Notes under the pieces: generated by a model
Seen by the model: the letters and a program-made list of their open reading frames with translations, nothing else
Databases searched by the model: none
Told to the model about the DNA's origin: nothing
Part shown: piece after piece, positions 20,215 through 31,427 of the stretch
How the letters are laid out: each line of letters opens with the position of its first letter
Numbering within the stretch: position 1 is the stretch's first letter
Made by a program: the position numbers and the translations under genes
NCBI GenBank assembly: GCA_026390795.1
Contig: JAPLFG010000001.1
Coordinates: forward strand, 434,001 to 498,000
Direction of reading: 5' to 3'
DNA from: Ignavibacteriales bacterium
GTDB taxonomy: Bacteria; Bacteroidota; Ignavibacteria; Ignavibacteriales; Melioribacteraceae
Length of the DNA: 64,000 nucleotides

Positions 20215-21865
20215 TCGTCATCTCCTTCAATTGACTGAAATCGTACGGCTCGTGAGTTATTACCGGTATCTCTTTAAAATTTTCCATCGGTGGAGGAGAA
20301 GAGATATGCCATTCCAATGTTACCCCGCCCCAAGGATTTGAAGTGGCTTTAGGTCCTTTTAAGTATGCGTGAATAAAATACCCGACAATGAAAAATAAAG
20401 TACTAACTAAAATCCAAGAGCCAACCGTTGAAACTTCCTGATACGGTGTAAACTGTGGGAGATAAGTATAATATCTTCTAGGCATTCCCATATAACCCAT
20501 TATAAATTTCGGGAAGTAAAGCATATTGAAACCTATGAAATAAGTTACAGCCGATATTTTTGCGAACTTCATATTGTACATTCTTCCGAACATTTTTGGA
20601 AACCAGTAATGAAATGCCGCTATAAATATTGTCCCGGTTCCACCGAACATAACATAATGAAAATGTGCAACCACAAAATATGTGTCGGTTAGATGTATAT
20701 CTGTTGCCAATGATCCGAGCACCAGACCGGTTAAACCTCCAATAGAAAATAAAAATATGAATGACATCACCCACAAGAACGGCGGCTGAGGATCGATAGA
20801 ACCTTTATACATAGTTGCAACCCAGTTAAATATTTTTACACCGCTGGGAAGCGCAACAAGAAAAGTTAACAATGAAAAGATCCAATTGCTTGTATCGCTT
20901 TGTCCGCTTGAAAACATATGATGCCCCCAAACTAGGTAGCCGATAAAAGCTATTGCCAAAGATGAATACGCAATCTGCTTGTATCCGAAAATTGTCCTTC
21001 GTGCAAAAGTCGGGATGATTTCGGAAACAACACCCATTGCGGGCAGGATCATTATATAAACTGCCGGATGTGAATAGATCCAGAACATATGCTGATACAA
21101 GACCGGATCACCTCCGAGTGCCGGGTCGAAAATTCCAACACCGAAAGCTCTCTCGATAATTACGAGGAGAATTGTAATTGCTATAACTGGTGTTGCAATT
21201 ATTTGGATCCAGGCAGTTGCGTATACTGACCATACAAACAAAGGCATTTTGAAAAAAGACATTCCCGGTGCACGTAAACGATGTGTAGTTGTTACAAAAT
21301 TTATCCCGGTTAATATTGATGAGAAACCGAGAATGAACGCGGCAAATATTGCAAGAGAAACATTCGACCCGCTTCTTACACTATAAGGAATATAAAAAGT
21401 CCAGCCGGTATCTATGGGACCGCCGGGTAAAAACAATGAGGTTAATGCTAGTATTGCCCCAACCATATATACATACCATGAAAGTAAATTCAATCTTGGG
21501 AAAGCAACATCCCGCGCTCCGATATGAATTGGTAAAAAGAAATTTCCAAATATCGCTGGAATTCCGGGAATGATAAACAAGAAAATCATTATCACCCCGT
21601 GCAGAGTGAACAACGAGTTGTACGTCTGCGCAGAAAATAATTTTCCGCCGGGAGAAAGTAGCTCCAGGCGCATAAGTATGCCAATGATAGCTCCAACCAG
21701 GAAGAATGAGATGATTGCATACATATACATAAGTCCGATTCTCTTATGATCTTTTGTAAGCAACCAGGAGAGAATACCAGTATATTTATTCGTACTCTGT
21801 TCGTAAAAAGATTTTTCCGCTTTAGGAACAGGCAGATCCGTTGGAGAAATAGTTCCGTTAGCCAT
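20207..21865 (-). CDS. ctaD: cytochrome c oxidase subunit I, A2-type
   Basis: 552 residues with twelve core helices and the heme a/a3-CuB His ligands (WGHHMFSSG for CuB; VVAHFHYVMFG for hemes). The helix VI segment reads YSHPAVYIMILP. The D-channel Glu of A1-type oxidases is absent and the YSHP pattern is present, which defines the A2 type found in Rhodothermus-like caa3 oxidases. It catalyses O2 reduction with proton pumping in the inner membrane. It overlaps sco (upstream) and coxC (downstream) by 8 bp each. Confidence 0.95.
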   Translation of the reverse strand: MANGTISPTDLPVPKAEKSFYEQSTNKYTGILSWLLTKDHKRIGLMYMYAIISFFLVGAIIGILMRLELLSPGGKLFSAQTYNSLFTLHGVIMIFLFIIPGIPAIFGNFFLPIHIGARDVAFPRLNLLSWYVYMVGAILALTSLFLPGGPIDTGWTFYIPYSVRSGSNVSLAIFAAFILGFSSILTGINFVTTTHRLRAPGMSFFKMPLFVWSVYATAWIQIIATPVIAITILLVIIERAFGVGIFDPALGGDPVLYQHMFWIYSHPAVYIMILPAMGVVSEIIPTFARRTIFGYKQIAYSSLAIAFIGYLVWGHHMFSSGQSDTSNWIFSLLTFLVALPSGVKIFNWVATMYKGSIDPQPPFLWVMSFIFLFSIGGLTGLVLGSLATDIHLTDTYFVVAHFHYVMFGGTGTIFIAAFHYWFPKMFGRMYNMKFAKISAVTYFIGFNMLYFPKFIMGYMGMPRRYYTYLPQFTPYQEVSTVGSWILVSTLFFIVGYFIHAYLKGPKATSNPWGGVTLEWHISSPPPMENFKEIPVITHEPYDFSQLKEMTNE

Positions 21866-22655
21866 TTATTTTAGCTCCTTCATTCTTAACTTTTTTCTTC
21901 TTTAACAACATTACAGCAAGAAAAATACCGACACCTACAATTGTTACTGCGCCGGAAATTCTTGTAACATTTAATGTATACTTTTCACCGCTTGGGTCGT
22001 AGCTGAAACAAAGTCTTAAAACTTTTGATATAGTAGGATTTTCTTTTCCGCTCCCGGCTTCAAGTAAAGCCATTTTCATATCAAATGGATTAAAATCAAT
22101 ACCAAAAAGGTAACGGCATATTTTTCCATCGGGTGAAATTGAAATTAATGTTGTAGCGTGAGTAAAATCTTTATTTGTTGGCTTATAATAAAATCCGCAT
22201 ACATCGGTTACTTTTTTAATGCTTGTACTGTCGCCGGTTAAAAAGATCCAATCGTTTGGATTGAAATTCCTTTTAATAGTCTGAAGGTAACTTCGCTTCC
22301 ATTTCGCGGCAATTTCGGGAGTCTCATGGGGATCAAAACTCAAACTAATTACTTGAAAATCTTTGCCCGGTTCTAATTGAATCTTATCAATTGTCCATGC
22401 TAATTCGGACTGCATTGGACTGCATAGACCGGGACATTCATAATACACCAGAGCAAGAATTGTAGGTTTGTTTATAATATCTCTTAAGGCAACAGTCTTC
22501 CCGTCCGAAGTTTGAAATGTCAAATCAAGAGGTATATGATTTCCTAGCTGTTCATCAATTCCAATTTTGATTTTTCCCTCTGCGTATAGATTGTATGATA
22601 AAAAGGAAATGATTACTGCCGCAATCCATGATATGTTGTTTCTAAATAATTTCAT
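21858..22655 (-). CDS. SCO1/SenC copper chaperone
   Basis: 265 residues. It has an N-terminal signal or anchor, a thioredoxin-fold domain with the copper-binding pair in YECPGLCSPMQSEL and the distal His in DFTHATTLI, and an additional C-terminal membrane helix followed by a Lys-rich tail. SCO proteins load CuA in oxidase subunit II. It is encoded directly before the oxidase genes and overlaps subunit I by 8 bp. Confidence 0.9.
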   Translation of the reverse strand: MKLFRNNISWIAAVIISFLSYNLYAEGKIKIGIDEQLGNHIPLDLTFQTSDGKTVALRDIINKPTILALVYYECPGLCSPMQSELAWTIDKIQLEPGKDFQVISLSFDPHETPEIAAKWKRSYLQTIKRNFNPNDWIFLTGDSTSIKKVTDVCGFYYKPTNKDFTHATTLISISPDGKICRYLFGIDFNPFDMKMALLEAGSGKENPTISKVLRLCFSYDPSGEKYTLNVTRISGAVTIVGVGIFLAVMLLKKKKVKNEGAKING

Positions 22656-22663
22656 TTATCTAT

Positions 22664-23593
22664 TCACATTGTTGTCGATTTCAAATAATCATACAAGTTT
22701 TTCCATTCATCCTTCGATAATTCAACAACTGCCGGGCGAAAACCAGCATTGATCGGATTCGCCAAAACATCATTTACAAATTTGTCAAGGTTTTGCTCTC
22801 CGTTAGATCTGATAAATGATGTATAAATTTTTGATAGATTAATCGAATATTTTTTGATCGTTTGAACCTGGGCATTCTCCGGTGTCGAATTTATTTTTGC
22901 TTGAAAGCTCAAATATTTTTGATTCGCTAATGAATTTTCTTCAATCAATTTACTTTCTGCCAAGCTGACATGAATATTATTTGGGACTGTCGTTCCAGCT
23001 GACAAGTTATACGCAGCATCGAGTGGAATTAATTGATCATAAGTAATTTCCGGAAATTGCGCGAATGTTCTTATATATGAAATAATAGCAAATCGATCAG
23101 ACGATGGAATATATTCATAAGCTGCCATTCCATTTTTAACAATTCCCTCTTGTAAAGTTTTATACATTTGATCAATGTTTCTTCCGTTAGTCCAGCCTTC
23201 CGTTGAATGAAAATTTCTTGGCTTTTTAACTAATGCCGCTCCTGCGGGTCCATCGCCCAACCCGTTTTCGCCGTGACATGATTTGCAATTTGTATTAAAT
23301 AATTCTTTCCCCCTCGCAATAAATTCCGGCGTAGGAGATTTTACAAGTTCTAAATTAACTGGAGTAGTTACTCCTCCCCTTTTCAACTCAATATCTTTCT
23401 TAATTAAAGTTGAATCTGTAATACCAACAGTCTGAACATTGAATGAAATTTCATTCAAGTGTTTGACGAAATAAATTCCAAGTACAAGAATTAGAACTAA
23501 GAATAATGGAAAGATCCAGCCGAATAAACGGATGGGGTTTTTCAATAATTCTTTAAAATTTATTTCATCTTCCGGTTTTTTGTATGAGTTCAT
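22664..23593 (-). CDS. membrane-anchored monoheme cytochrome c
   Basis: 309 residues. One membrane helix (about 22-45) is followed by a periplasmic class I cytochrome c with CKSCHGENGLGDGPAG near residue 104. The C-terminal 130 residues are helical and unassigned. It lies between actF and sco. In other ACIII clusters ActE is a monoheme cytochrome c; here an ActE-like domain is already fused to ActD, so this is an extra cytochrome that may shuttle electrons from ACIII to the CuA of the oxidase. That role is inferred from position. Confidence 0.78.
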   Translation of the reverse strand: MNSYKKPEDEINFKELLKNPIRLFGWIFPLFLVLILVLGIYFVKHLNEISFNVQTVGITDSTLIKKDIELKRGGVTTPVNLELVKSPTPEFIARGKELFNTNCKSCHGENGLGDGPAGAALVKKPRNFHSTEGWTNGRNIDQMYKTLQEGIVKNGMAAYEYIPSSDRFAIISYIRTFAQFPEITYDQLIPLDAAYNLSAGTTVPNNIHVSLAESKLIEENSLANQKYLSFQAKINSTPENAQVQTIKKYSINLSKIYTSFIRSNGEQNLDKFVNDVLANPINAGFRPAVVELSKDEWKNLYDYLKSTTM

Positions 23594-23605
23594 TTTTCTA
23601 TATGA

Positions 23606-24784
23606 TTATAATCTAAAATCAATTCCACGTTTAAGTTTTGGATCGCCTACAGGAACAAGGTTTTCCTTTCTAGATTTATAAATAAAGACAAGAATTACCA
23701 AACCTGCTATCATAATTGGAAATCCCAGTTCAATCCATCCGAATGTTACCTCTCCATTGCTGAAGTTAGGGGCAGTCAGCCAGTACAAATCAAAATAGTG
23801 AGCGAATAAAATAACGCCTGCAATAATTATTAATCTTTTTGGATTCATCTTAGCTGGCTGAGAGAGAAGACCTACATAAGGAATCAAAAAACGAAACACC
23901 AACATTCCAATTGTTACAAATTTCCAGTTCCCTTCCCAGCGTGCCAAAAACCAGATTGTTTCTTCAGGAAGATTTGCATACCAAATTAGTAAGAACTGGC
24001 TGAATGCAATGTATGCCCAGAAATTTGTGAAAGCAAAAAGAAGCGCTCCAAGGCTATAGTAACTATCTGTATTAATTCCTTTAACTAAATAACCTCGTTC
24101 GCTCAAGGGAATTATAAATATTGTTGCAACCGCAAGTGCGGCTAGTACGGTTCCGGAGAAATAGTAAACACCAAATATTGTAGAGAACCAATGAGGTGCT
24201 AGGCTCATGAGCCAATCAATAGCGGCGAACGAAATTGTTAATGCAAATACCGGCATAAAGATGGCGGAAAGTTTTATATTCTTTTTTGTTAAACTTTGGT
24301 CTTTTGTCAAATCTTGCGTTCGAGAATTTTTGGTGATGAAATAATAGAATGCCAACCAAATCAACCAAAACACAACAACACGAATGATGAAAAAACTAAC
24401 ATTAAGATATGGCGCCTTATCTACTAATATTTTATCGGTTGGTGCGGGATGAGTCCAATGGAAAACATTGTTCATGTTTAACAAAAGCGGAACAAAAAGA
24501 ATCGGAAGAATTACTATTAACGATGACAGAAATTCGCCTATCCTTCTGAAAGGTGTGCTCCACACAGCGCCAGCGACATATTCTATAGCAACAAAAAAGA
24601 GTGAGCCGACTCCAATACTCGCGAGAAAAGTAAATCCAATGATATTGTTATATGCGGCTCTGGTTGGATTGACGATATAACCAAGAATTACTATAATCAT
24701 TCCTACGATCAATAAAATCAGACCGACCGATTTAACTTTACCCGGCAGTTCTTTCTTTTGATATTCAACAGTAGAAGAACTCAT
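23606..24784 (-). CDS. actF: alternative complex III subunit ActF
   Basis: 392 residues with about ten membrane helices and no cofactor motif, matching the second large quinol-oxidoreductase membrane subunit of alternative complex III (ActF, related to ActC/NrfD). RIGEFLSSLIVILPILF and the SFAAIDWLMSLAPHWFSTIF segments fit the family. The ATG overlaps the ActDE stop (ATGA, 24781-24784). It acts in the inner membrane in quinol oxidation and probably proton movement. Confidence 0.88.
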   Translation of the reverse strand: MSSSTVEYQKKELPGKVKSVGLILLIVGMIIVILGYIVNPTRAAYNNIIGFTFLASIGVGSLFFVAIEYVAGAVWSTPFRRIGEFLSSLIVILPILFVPLLLNMNNVFHWTHPAPTDKILVDKAPYLNVSFFIIRVVVFWLIWLAFYYFITKNSRTQDLTKDQSLTKKNIKLSAIFMPVFALTISFAAIDWLMSLAPHWFSTIFGVYYFSGTVLAALAVATIFIIPLSERGYLVKGINTDSYYSLGALLFAFTNFWAYIAFSQFLLIWYANLPEETIWFLARWEGNWKFVTIGMLVFRFLIPYVGLLSQPAKMNPKRLIIIAGVILFAHYFDLYWLTAPNFSNGEVTFGWIELGFPIMIAGLVILVFIYKSRKENLVPVGDPKLKRGIDFRL

Positions 24785-25923
24785 TGTAGATCCGACTCCT
24801 TAGCGTTAAGCGCTCTTTGTAATACACGCAAATAATTTATTACCGCCCATCTTTCTTCAACAGAAAGTTGAGTTGCATAAGACGGCATAGTATTTTGACC
24901 TTCCGTTAAGACTGCAAAGATTCTTCCATCACTCCAATTTCTAACCTTTTCCGAATGTAAACTCGGCGGATTTGGAAATTGTCCTCTTAATCTGCTGTCG
25001 CCTTCGGCATGATAACCATGACAAGGACTGCAATAGATATCAAATTTTATTTGACCAAGTTTTAATGATTCTTTAGAGATAGGAATTGGGTTTACCAATT
25101 TTTCTCCGGCAACATCGGGCTGACCTTTAAATTCGTAAGGCATGTAACCGCGGGCAACAGTTCCGGCAACCGGCTGACGCATTCCAAATCCATCAGAAAA
25201 AACTAAACTTTTCTGCTGCGCACTTTGCTTTGGTTGTTCCATCATCCAATTAAATGGAAGCATAAACATAAGTTTATTGAGAGTGAAGTAAGTTGCTCCA
25301 GATGAAATTAAAGCAACAACAAATAGAAAAGTTAAAAATTTCGGCTCAATTATTTTGTGCTTATGAGTTAGTTCTTCGTTATCCCAGTAAACAGAATAAA
25401 TTTCTTTTGCATGAACCGATTCAAATAAATTTCTAACTTTGGCCTCATCAAACTTTGGATCATCTGCCTGAATACTAATTCCGTATTTGTCGGCAGAAAC
25501 TTTTTTCATGTAATCTGTACCGTGTAGCGGATGAGCATTATTCGGAAGTTTGAAAAAGATAAGAAGCATAATTAGTACCGTTGCAATAGAAGCCGTTAAT
25601 ACAGTTACTTCAAATACAACCGGGATATAAGCGGGAAATGAAAATAGTGGCTTACCGCCTATTACAATAGGATAATCAATTGCCGAAACCCACCACAAGC
25701 TCAAAAATGCCCCTATCATTCCGGCTAAACCAAATACTAAAGCAACATAGCTAAGCTTAGATGGCGGCAGCTTCATTACTTTATCCATTCCATGCAGCGG
25801 ATAAGGAGTATGGACATCATACTTTGTGTAGCCTTGCTCAACTACTTTCTCGGCTGCATGTGAAATTTGGTCAGGTGAATCAAAAATTGCCGCAAAACTA
25901 TATAAGATTTTTTCGCTCATCAT
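24781..25923 (-). CDS. alternative complex III ActD-ActE fusion (DUF3341 + cytochrome c)
   Basis: 380 residues. The N-terminal DUF3341/ActD part (about 1-180) has two membrane helices and the conserved [17 protein letters not shown] third helix (about 198-220) leads to a C-terminal class I cytochrome c domain with [14 protein letters not shown] near residue 298 and MPSYATQLS as the probable Met-ligand region. In the founding ACIII these are separate subunits, ActD and ActE; here they are one polypeptide with no frameshift needed. It is linked to actC and actF by 4-bp overlaps on both sides. Confidence 0.87.
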   Translation of the reverse strand: MMSEKILYSFAAIFDSPDQISHAAEKVVEQGYTKYDVHTPYPLHGMDKVMKLPPSKLSYVALVFGLAGMIGAFLSLWWVSAIDYPIVIGGKPLFSFPAYIPVVFEVTVLTASIATVLIMLLIFFKLPNNAHPLHGTDYMKKVSADKYGISIQADDPKFDEAKVRNLFESVHAKEIYSVYWDNEELTHKHKIIEPKFLTFLFVVALISSGATYFTLNKLMFMLPFNWMMEQPKQSAQQKSLVFSDGFGMRQPVAGTVARGYMPYEFKGQPDVAGEKLVNPIPISKESLKLGQIKFDIYCSPCHGYHAEGDSRLRGQFPNPPSLHSEKVRNWSDGRIFAVLTEGQNTMPSYATQLSVEERWAVINYLRVLQRALNAKESDLQ

Positions 25924-27290
25924 TGATGTTCCTTATGAGAAGGTTGAGCGCCATTTGAAACAGATTTTACTTCTACCATTGATATTACCGGTAAAGTCTT
26001 TATGAATAAAAGAACACACGTCAAGAAAAATCCAAAACTTCCGGCTAGGATCATTCCGTCAACATAAGTTGGTGTATAATGGTGCCAGCTTGAGGGTAGA
26101 AAATCTCTTGAAAGCGATGTAACTATAATTACAAATCTCTCAAACCACATTCCGACATTGACGAATATTGCAATTACAAACATCACCGGAATTGTTCTTC
26201 TAATTTTTTTGAACCAGAAAAGCTGCGGGGTAATTACATTGCATGTTATCATCGTCCAATATGCCCATGCGTAAGGACCGAGTGCCCTATTCAAAAATGT
26301 AAATCTTTCAGCTTCTACGCCGCCGTACCAAGCAATAAAAAATTCCATTGCATAAGCATATCCAACCATAGATCCAGTAAGTAGCATAATCTTATTCATC
26401 TTATCGAGAGTATCGAGCGTGATGATATGTTCATAATTGAAAATTTTTCTTACAATTATTAAAACATTCTGAACCATGGCAAATCCAGAGAATACGGCGC
26501 CCGCGACAAAGTAAGGAGGAAATATTGTTGAATGCCATCCGGGAAGAATTGAAACTGCAAAATCGAAACTGACAATTGTATGCACAGAAAGTACGAGTGG
26601 TGTGGCAAAACCGGCAAGTACTAAATAAACCATTTCGTAATGCTGCCAATGCCGGTTCGAAAATCGCCAGCCCAAACTGAATGTTGAATAGAATACTTTT
26701 TTAATTTTACCAGTTGTTTTCTCACGTAAAGTTGCAAGATCGGGAATCAATCCAACATACCAAAAGATTAATGAAACTGTTAAGTAGGTTGAAACAGCAA
26801 ATACATCCCATAGTAATGGTGATGTGAAATTTACCCACACCGAATGTTGACTTGGATAAGGGAAAAGATATCCGGCTAACCATGGACGCCCTACATGGAT
26901 CAATGGAAATAATCCTGCAGTCATTACAGCAAATATTGTCATTGCTTCTGCAGCTCGCGCAATTCCGGTTCTCCATTTTTGTCTGAATAAAAATAAAATT
27001 GCCGAAATCAATGTACCGGCGTGACCAATACCGACCCAAAAAACAAAGTTAGTAATATCGAAAGCCCAACCAACGGGGATATTGTTTCCCCACATTCCGA
27101 TACCATAATAAAAAGTTAGACCAAGACCGATAACAAGTAAAGATGCTAATGATAATGTTATTGATAAAGCGATGTAATATTTTCTATCAGGTTTAGTATC
27201 AAGAGGTTTTGCAATTAATTCATCTAATTCGCGTAACGATTGTTTCCCTTCTATAACTGATACTTCTCTAGTATAATCTAAAGTACTCAC
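25920..27290 (-). CDS. actC: alternative complex III subunit ActC (NrfD/PsrC type)
   Basis: 456 residues, about ten membrane helices. This is the NrfD-like quinol-binding membrane subunit of alternative complex III. Typical segments include [36 protein letters not shown] and [12 protein letters not shown]. It oxidises quinol at the membrane and passes electrons to the ActB iron-sulfur clusters. Start and stop overlap actB and actDE by 4 bp each, so the complex is made from one coupled message. Confidence 0.92.
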   Translation of the reverse strand: MSTLDYTREVSVIEGKQSLRELDELIAKPLDTKPDRKYYIALSITLSLASLLVIGLGLTFYYGIGMWGNNIPVGWAFDITNFVFWVGIGHAGTLISAILFLFRQKWRTGIARAAEAMTIFAVMTAGLFPLIHVGRPWLAGYLFPYPSQHSVWVNFTSPLLWDVFAVSTYLTVSLIFWYVGLIPDLATLREKTTGKIKKVFYSTFSLGWRFSNRHWQHYEMVYLVLAGFATPLVLSVHTIVSFDFAVSILPGWHSTIFPPYFVAGAVFSGFAMVQNVLIIVRKIFNYEHIITLDTLDKMNKIMLLTGSMVGYAYAMEFFIAWYGGVEAERFTFLNRALGPYAWAYWTMITCNVITPQLFWFKKIRRTIPVMFVIAIFVNVGMWFERFVIIVTSLSRDFLPSSWHHYTPTYVDGMILAGSFGFFLTCVLLFIKTLPVISMVEVKSVSNGAQPSHKEHQ

Positions 27291-30200
27291 AGTATCTCCT
27301 CTGAATGAGTATTTCGAAGTTTGGCAATATATGTTACGTTCGGTTTAACATTTAGCTCTTCTAAAACATGATAAGACAAATCGTGATCTCTAAGTTTTGC
27401 GACTAATGAATCCGGATCGTTTGCATCTCCGAATGTAATTGCCGTTGTTGGACATGCCTGCTGGCAGGCAGTAACAACATCTGTTCCTTTTAATTCTTTT
27501 CCATCGCGAATCGCATTTGAGCGTGCTTCCATGATTCTTTGAACGCAGAATGTACATTTCTCCATCACACCGCGGGAACGGACTGTAACTTCGGGATTGT
27601 GAACAAGCGAAGTCAAATCGTTTTCATAATATGAATCTGCAAAGTGATCTCGGTAATTGAAAAAGTTGAATCGTCTTACTTTATATGGACAGTTATTTGA
27701 GCAATATCGGGTTCCAACACAACGGTTATAAACCATTTGGTTTAATCCGTCGGGACTGTGATTAGTTGCGTTAACAGGGCAAACATTTTCGCATGGAGCG
27801 TTATCGCAATGCTGGCAGAGCATTGGTTGATGACTTATAATTGGTTCATCCGGAGTGCCGGAATAATAACGATCAATTCTCAACCATTGCATTTCACGAC
27901 CGACTTCCACTTGATCCTTACCAACAACAGGAACGTTGTTCTCAACATTGCATGCAGTTACACATCCGCCGCAAGCTGTACATTTGTTGAGATCAATAGC
28001 CATAGCCCATTTATGTCCGGTGTATTTATGTTCGGTAGTAATACTGAAAAGTTTTTCTTTCTCAGCATGAAGGAAGTTTGGTTCTTTCTTATACTTTTCA
28101 ACAGTACCCTCTTGAATGATATTTCTCTTACGGTGAATATCCTTAACGAAAGTATCATCAAGCGAATGATGTTCTTGAGTTGAAACAAGTTTATGTGATC
28201 CGCTAATTTTTTGTATCGAAATGTTCTCATATATAAAAGGTGAAGACGAATAGTTTTTTGATTGAAGTGTGACTGCATTAAATCCTACATCTTTGCCAAC
28301 ATTTCCAACAATTTTTCTTCCGTAACCAAGTTCAATGTTGATTGTGTTAGTATCAACACCGGGTTGAACAAGAACAGGTAAAGTTAAATTCTTACCGTTC
28401 ACTTTAACTTCAACTAGATCATTCATCTCAACTGAAAGCTGTTTTGCAAGATTTGGTGAGATTGATGCGTAATTATCCCAAGTTACTTTCGAAACGGGAT
28501 GCGGTAATTCCTGAAGCCAGCCGTTATTAGAAAATTTTCCGTCACCCAGAAAATAACTTTCGGTCAAATGAACTGTATAACCTTGTGTCGGATTAATTTC
28601 TTTTGAAGATGAAAAAGAATTTAAGTTAAACTTAGAATCTTGAGATAACTCATTGAATATAACTACGCCATCATGAAGAGCAGAGTACCAAAAAGTTTTT
28701 GTATCCGAAAGAGCATTTTTCTTTGCAAAAATTGTCGCATTGAAATTATTCATCAAATACTGATGATAATAATCTTCTTTGAAAGAATTGGAATCATCCG
28801 CGATCCAAGTTAGTAGAATCGATTCTTTTTGCCGTGTATTGAAGATTGGAGATATTACCGGTTGTTGTAAACTATAAACTCCGCTTCGTATGTAAGCATC
28901 TCCCCAAGATTCAAATGGATGATTTATCGGCAAAGTATAATTTCCGGCTGCCGAAGATTCATTTTCGGTTTCAGTTAGAGTGATAACAGTTTGTACTTTT
29001 TTTAGAGCGGATGAATATCCATAATCTTCGGGCAATGTAAAAACCGGGTTGCAATCAAATTGAATCAGCACACCAACTTTACCGTTACTCATTGAATCAA
29101 CAAGTTGTGAGATTTCTTGTTGCGTTGATTGCTTTACTACCGACTTTGAAGTTGATGAATAATCATAAAGAGCTATATTGCCGAGTACTTCATTTAATAG
29201 ATTTACCGCGATATGAACTTCTTTCGGAAGAGTATCGCCAGCGTAAATTATGGACTTACCACGGTTCTTATTCAAATCATTAATCAAATAAGAAATTTTC
29301 TCTTTTTCATTAGAGTTCAAGGATGAAAGCTGGAATTTTTCAATTTTAGATTTTGCGGCTACGTCCAAAGAGAATGCAGAACTGTTTTTAATCAATTCGT
29401 TAATCAAAGTCATTACGAACTGATACTGCTTTACGGGTGAAAGACTTACACGGTAATCAGCCATCATTCCGGTCAAACTCATTCTTCCTTCTGCAACATA
29501 GAGGCGGTTGAAATCAGTTTTTCCAACTACTTCTCTTTTTGCCGCGTACTTTCTCATGTTCTCAATATAGCTCCCCTCATTTCCAAGAAAATCGGCATCA
29601 AGGGCGAGAATTATATTTGCTTCATCAAATTTAATTGATGGGTAATCGAAGGTCCCGTAACATTCATACCAGGCATTTCTTCTTTGTTCATCATTAAGTA
29701 ATGTATGAGAATAAATTTTTGTTTTTGGATATTTCACAACAAAATCATCTAATACTTTTTTAGTTGTTGGAGACGAAATTAATCCTGTAACAATCGCAAT
29801 TTCATTCCCGTTACTAATTGTTTCACTTAATGATGAGATGATTTGGTTATCAACTTTTTTCCAACTAACAACATTTTTATTATACAACGGATCGTGCAAT
29901 CTTTCCGGATCATATAAATTTAGAATGCTTGCCTGTCCTTTAGCGCAAATCTTTCCTTGGTTAATCGGGTGATCCGGGTTGCCGTCAATTTTGATCGGTC
30001 TTCCTTCGCGTGTCTTTATTAGGATTCCGCAAGCTTGTCCGCATCCGTTGCATGTTGATGCATAGTAGTTTGCGACTCCCGGAAAAACTTCTTCCGGAAG
30101 TTTGTTGTAAGGAATAATCTCGCCTTTATCTCTGTAGTCTGTACATGCGGTTGCAGTAAGCGCGGTAGAAGCCGCAAGAAGAGCTAAAAATTTTCTACGT

Positions 30201-30352
30201 GAAATTCCGGAAATTTTTTCTGGATCGAATTTTTCCGTTACTTCGTCTAAAAATTCGTTGTGTTTTAACTTCAGAGATTCAGGATCGTTATTATAATCTT
30301 GTAAACTTTTCCACAATTCTTTTTTATCTGACGAATTCAAAGAATCACTCAT
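27287..30352 (-). CDS. actB: alternative complex III subunit ActB (MopB-like/iron-sulfur)
   Basis: 1021 residues. A twin-arginine motif [12 protein letters not shown] near residue 50 ends in a lipobox-like TATAC, so export by Tat is expected (tatC lies in this window). A molybdopterin-oxidoreductase-like domain (about 80-730) keeps a Cys-rich CNGCGQACG plus ICAKGQ. A ferredoxin-type C-terminal part (about 790-985) has [39 protein letters not shown] and CQQACP. Known ActB binds no molybdenum and carries one 3Fe-4S and three 4Fe-4S clusters. It relays electrons from ActC to the hemes of ActA/ActE. Confidence 0.93.
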   Translation of the reverse strand: MSDSLNSSDKKELWKSLQDYNNDPESLKLKHNEFLDEVTEKFDPEKISGISRRKFLALLAASTALTATACTDYRDKGEIIPYNKLPEEVFPGVANYYASTCNGCGQACGILIKTREGRPIKIDGNPDHPINQGKICAKGQASILNLYDPERLHDPLYNKNVVSWKKVDNQIISSLSETISNGNEIAIVTGLISSPTTKKVLDDFVVKYPKTKIYSHTLLNDEQRRNAWYECYGTFDYPSIKFDEANIILALDADFLGNEGSYIENMRKYAAKREVVGKTDFNRLYVAEGRMSLTGMMADYRVSLSPVKQYQFVMTLINELIKNSSAFSLDVAAKSKIEKFQLSSLNSNEKEKISYLINDLNKNRGKSIIYAGDTLPKEVHIAVNLLNEVLGNIALYDYSSTSKSVVKQSTQQEISQLVDSMSNGKVGVLIQFDCNPVFTLPEDYGYSSALKKVQTVITLTETENESSAAGNYTLPINHPFESWGDAYIRSGVYSLQQPVISPIFNTRQKESILLTWIADDSNSFKEDYYHQYLMNNFNATIFAKKNALSDTKTFWYSALHDGVVIFNELSQDSKFNLNSFSSSKEINPTQGYTVHLTESYFLGDGKFSNNGWLQELPHPVSKVTWDNYASISPNLAKQLSVEMNDLVEVKVNGKNLTLPVLVQPGVDTNTINIELGYGRKIVGNVGKDVGFNAVTLQSKNYSSSPFIYENISIQKISGSHKLVSTQEHHSLDDTFVKDIHRKRNIIQEGTVEKYKKEPNFLHAEKEKLFSITTEHKYTGHKWAMAIDLNKCTACGGCVTACNVENNVPVVGKDQVEVGREMQWLRIDRYYSGTPDEPIISHQPMLCQHCDNAPCENVCPVNATNHSPDGLNQMVYNRCVGTRYCSNNCPYKVRRFNFFNYRDHFADSYYENDLTSLVHNPEVTVRSRGVMEKCTFCVQRIMEARSNAIRDGKELKGTDVVTACQQACPTTAITFGDANDPDSLVAKLRDHDLSYHVLEELNVKPNVTYIAKLRNTHSEEIL

Positions 30353-30354
30353 TT

Positions 30355-30531
30355 CTAAACCTTATTATTTCTTTTAACTGAAAAAGGATGAATTGCGATT
30401 TTGATTTTCTTTTCTCTAGAGACTTTATCTAACTTTGAAAAGAAATTTAACGGTATGGCCGAGACAATTGCCAAAAGTAATGTGCTCTTACCCAACGTTG
30501 TAAAAAATTTATTTCTATTCATATTTTCCAT
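30355..30531 (-). CDS. small single-pass membrane or secreted protein between actA and actB
   Basis: 58 residues from the ATG at 30531 (MENMNRNKFFTTLG at the N-terminus); an internal ATG at 30522 is an alternative start. A Lys/Arg-rich beginning is followed by a hydrophobic stretch STLLLAIVSAIPLNFF, then a basic tail ending KRNNKV. The stop lies 2 bp before the actB start codon and the frame begins 17 bp after actA, so it fills the gap exactly in operon orientation. The shape resembles a signal anchor. I know no family; it may be a small accessory subunit or assembly peptide of ACIII. Confidence 0.55.
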   Translation of the reverse strand: MENMNRNKFFTTLGKSTLLLAIVSAIPLNFFSKLDKVSREKKIKIAIHPFSVKRNNKV

Positions 30532-30547
30532 CTTAACCTCTAATCTT

Positions 30548-31117
30548 TTAACGATGACAGGCCGAGCAATTTTCCGGACCGATATTAACTTTTTGCAGAT
30601 ACGGCAGTTCTGCTTTCGGATTTCTATGACAATCTAAACATGCAGTCATCGTAAATGGTTTAACTTCTTTAATCACTTCCATTTCTTTTACATCACCATG
30701 GCAGCTGGCACACTCAATTTGCTTATTCACATGAACGCTGTGATTGAAATATGCATACTCAGGTATTTTGTGTACGCGTTTCCATGGAATTGGTACTCCT
30801 GTTTCATAATAATGAGTGAGCTTTATTATTTCCGGTTTGTCCTTGCGCGAAACAGTATGACAATTCATGCAAATATTTACCGATGGGATTATTGCGTGGC
30901 GTTCTTTAGTAACACCAATATGACAATACTGACAATCTATTGCCATTTGTCCCGCATGTAATTTATGAGAGAATTTAATTGGCTGTTCCGGTGCGTATCC
31001 AACGCTATCTCTTTCCGGTCTTGAGATGTAAAAAGTTAAAATGAATGAAGCCACAACAACGAATAAAGTTAAAGGGAGGCGAATCTTTAGAGCATAATCA
31101 AGTACTGTTCTCTTCAT
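30548..31117 (-). CDS. actA: alternative complex III multiheme cytochrome ActA
   Basis: 189 residues. A single N-terminal membrane helix is followed by five CxxCH heme motifs (CQYCH, CMNCH, CASCH, CLDCH, CSACH), the pentaheme pattern of ActA in alternative complex III. It sits in the periplasm, anchored to the inner membrane, and receives electrons from ActB. It is the first gene of the respiratory operon, with a promoter-like element about 130 bp upstream. Confidence 0.93.
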   Translation of the reverse strand: MKRTVLDYALKIRLPLTLFVVVASFILTFYISRPERDSVGYAPEQPIKFSHKLHAGQMAIDCQYCHIGVTKERHAIIPSVNICMNCHTVSRKDKPEIIKLTHYYETGVPIPWKRVHKIPEYAYFNHSVHVNKQIECASCHGDVKEMEVIKEVKPFTMTACLDCHRNPKAELPYLQKVNIGPENCSACHR

Positions 31118-31248
31118 TTATTTCCCGTAAGTAAGAAAATGTTCTTGTTAATTATTTCTATAATTAAATATGAATAAATTATTATCCAAGCACTAGTGTC
31201 GGATAATTATAAAAAGATAAGACATACACTTATCAAAAATTTAGTAAA

Positions 31249-31279
31249 CAAAGATAATAAAGGAAATTTAAAATCCAAA
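31249..31279 (-). promoter_or_regulatory. Bacteroidota-type promoter for the act-oxidase operon
   Basis: On the minus strand, TTTG (31279-31276), a 19-base spacer and TATCTTTG (31256-31249) match the -33 TTTG / -7 TAnnTTTG consensus of Bacteroidota sigma factors. It is the only good match in the 310-bp gap between the actA start and the polyprenyl synthase stop. This would leave a leader of about 125 bases before actA. The rest of the gap is AT-rich with no gene. Confidence 0.45.
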
Positions 31280-31427
31280 TTCATCATCGGATTGTCCTAT
31301 CTCAAATAAATCAAAATTCTTTTGTTATACTATTTATTTTACAAGACACAGAAACTGATCAACTGATTTTTCTTTTAAATACTTCTGCACGCGGAATTAT
31401 ATTTTTGAATATGAGAGGATTAGAAAA

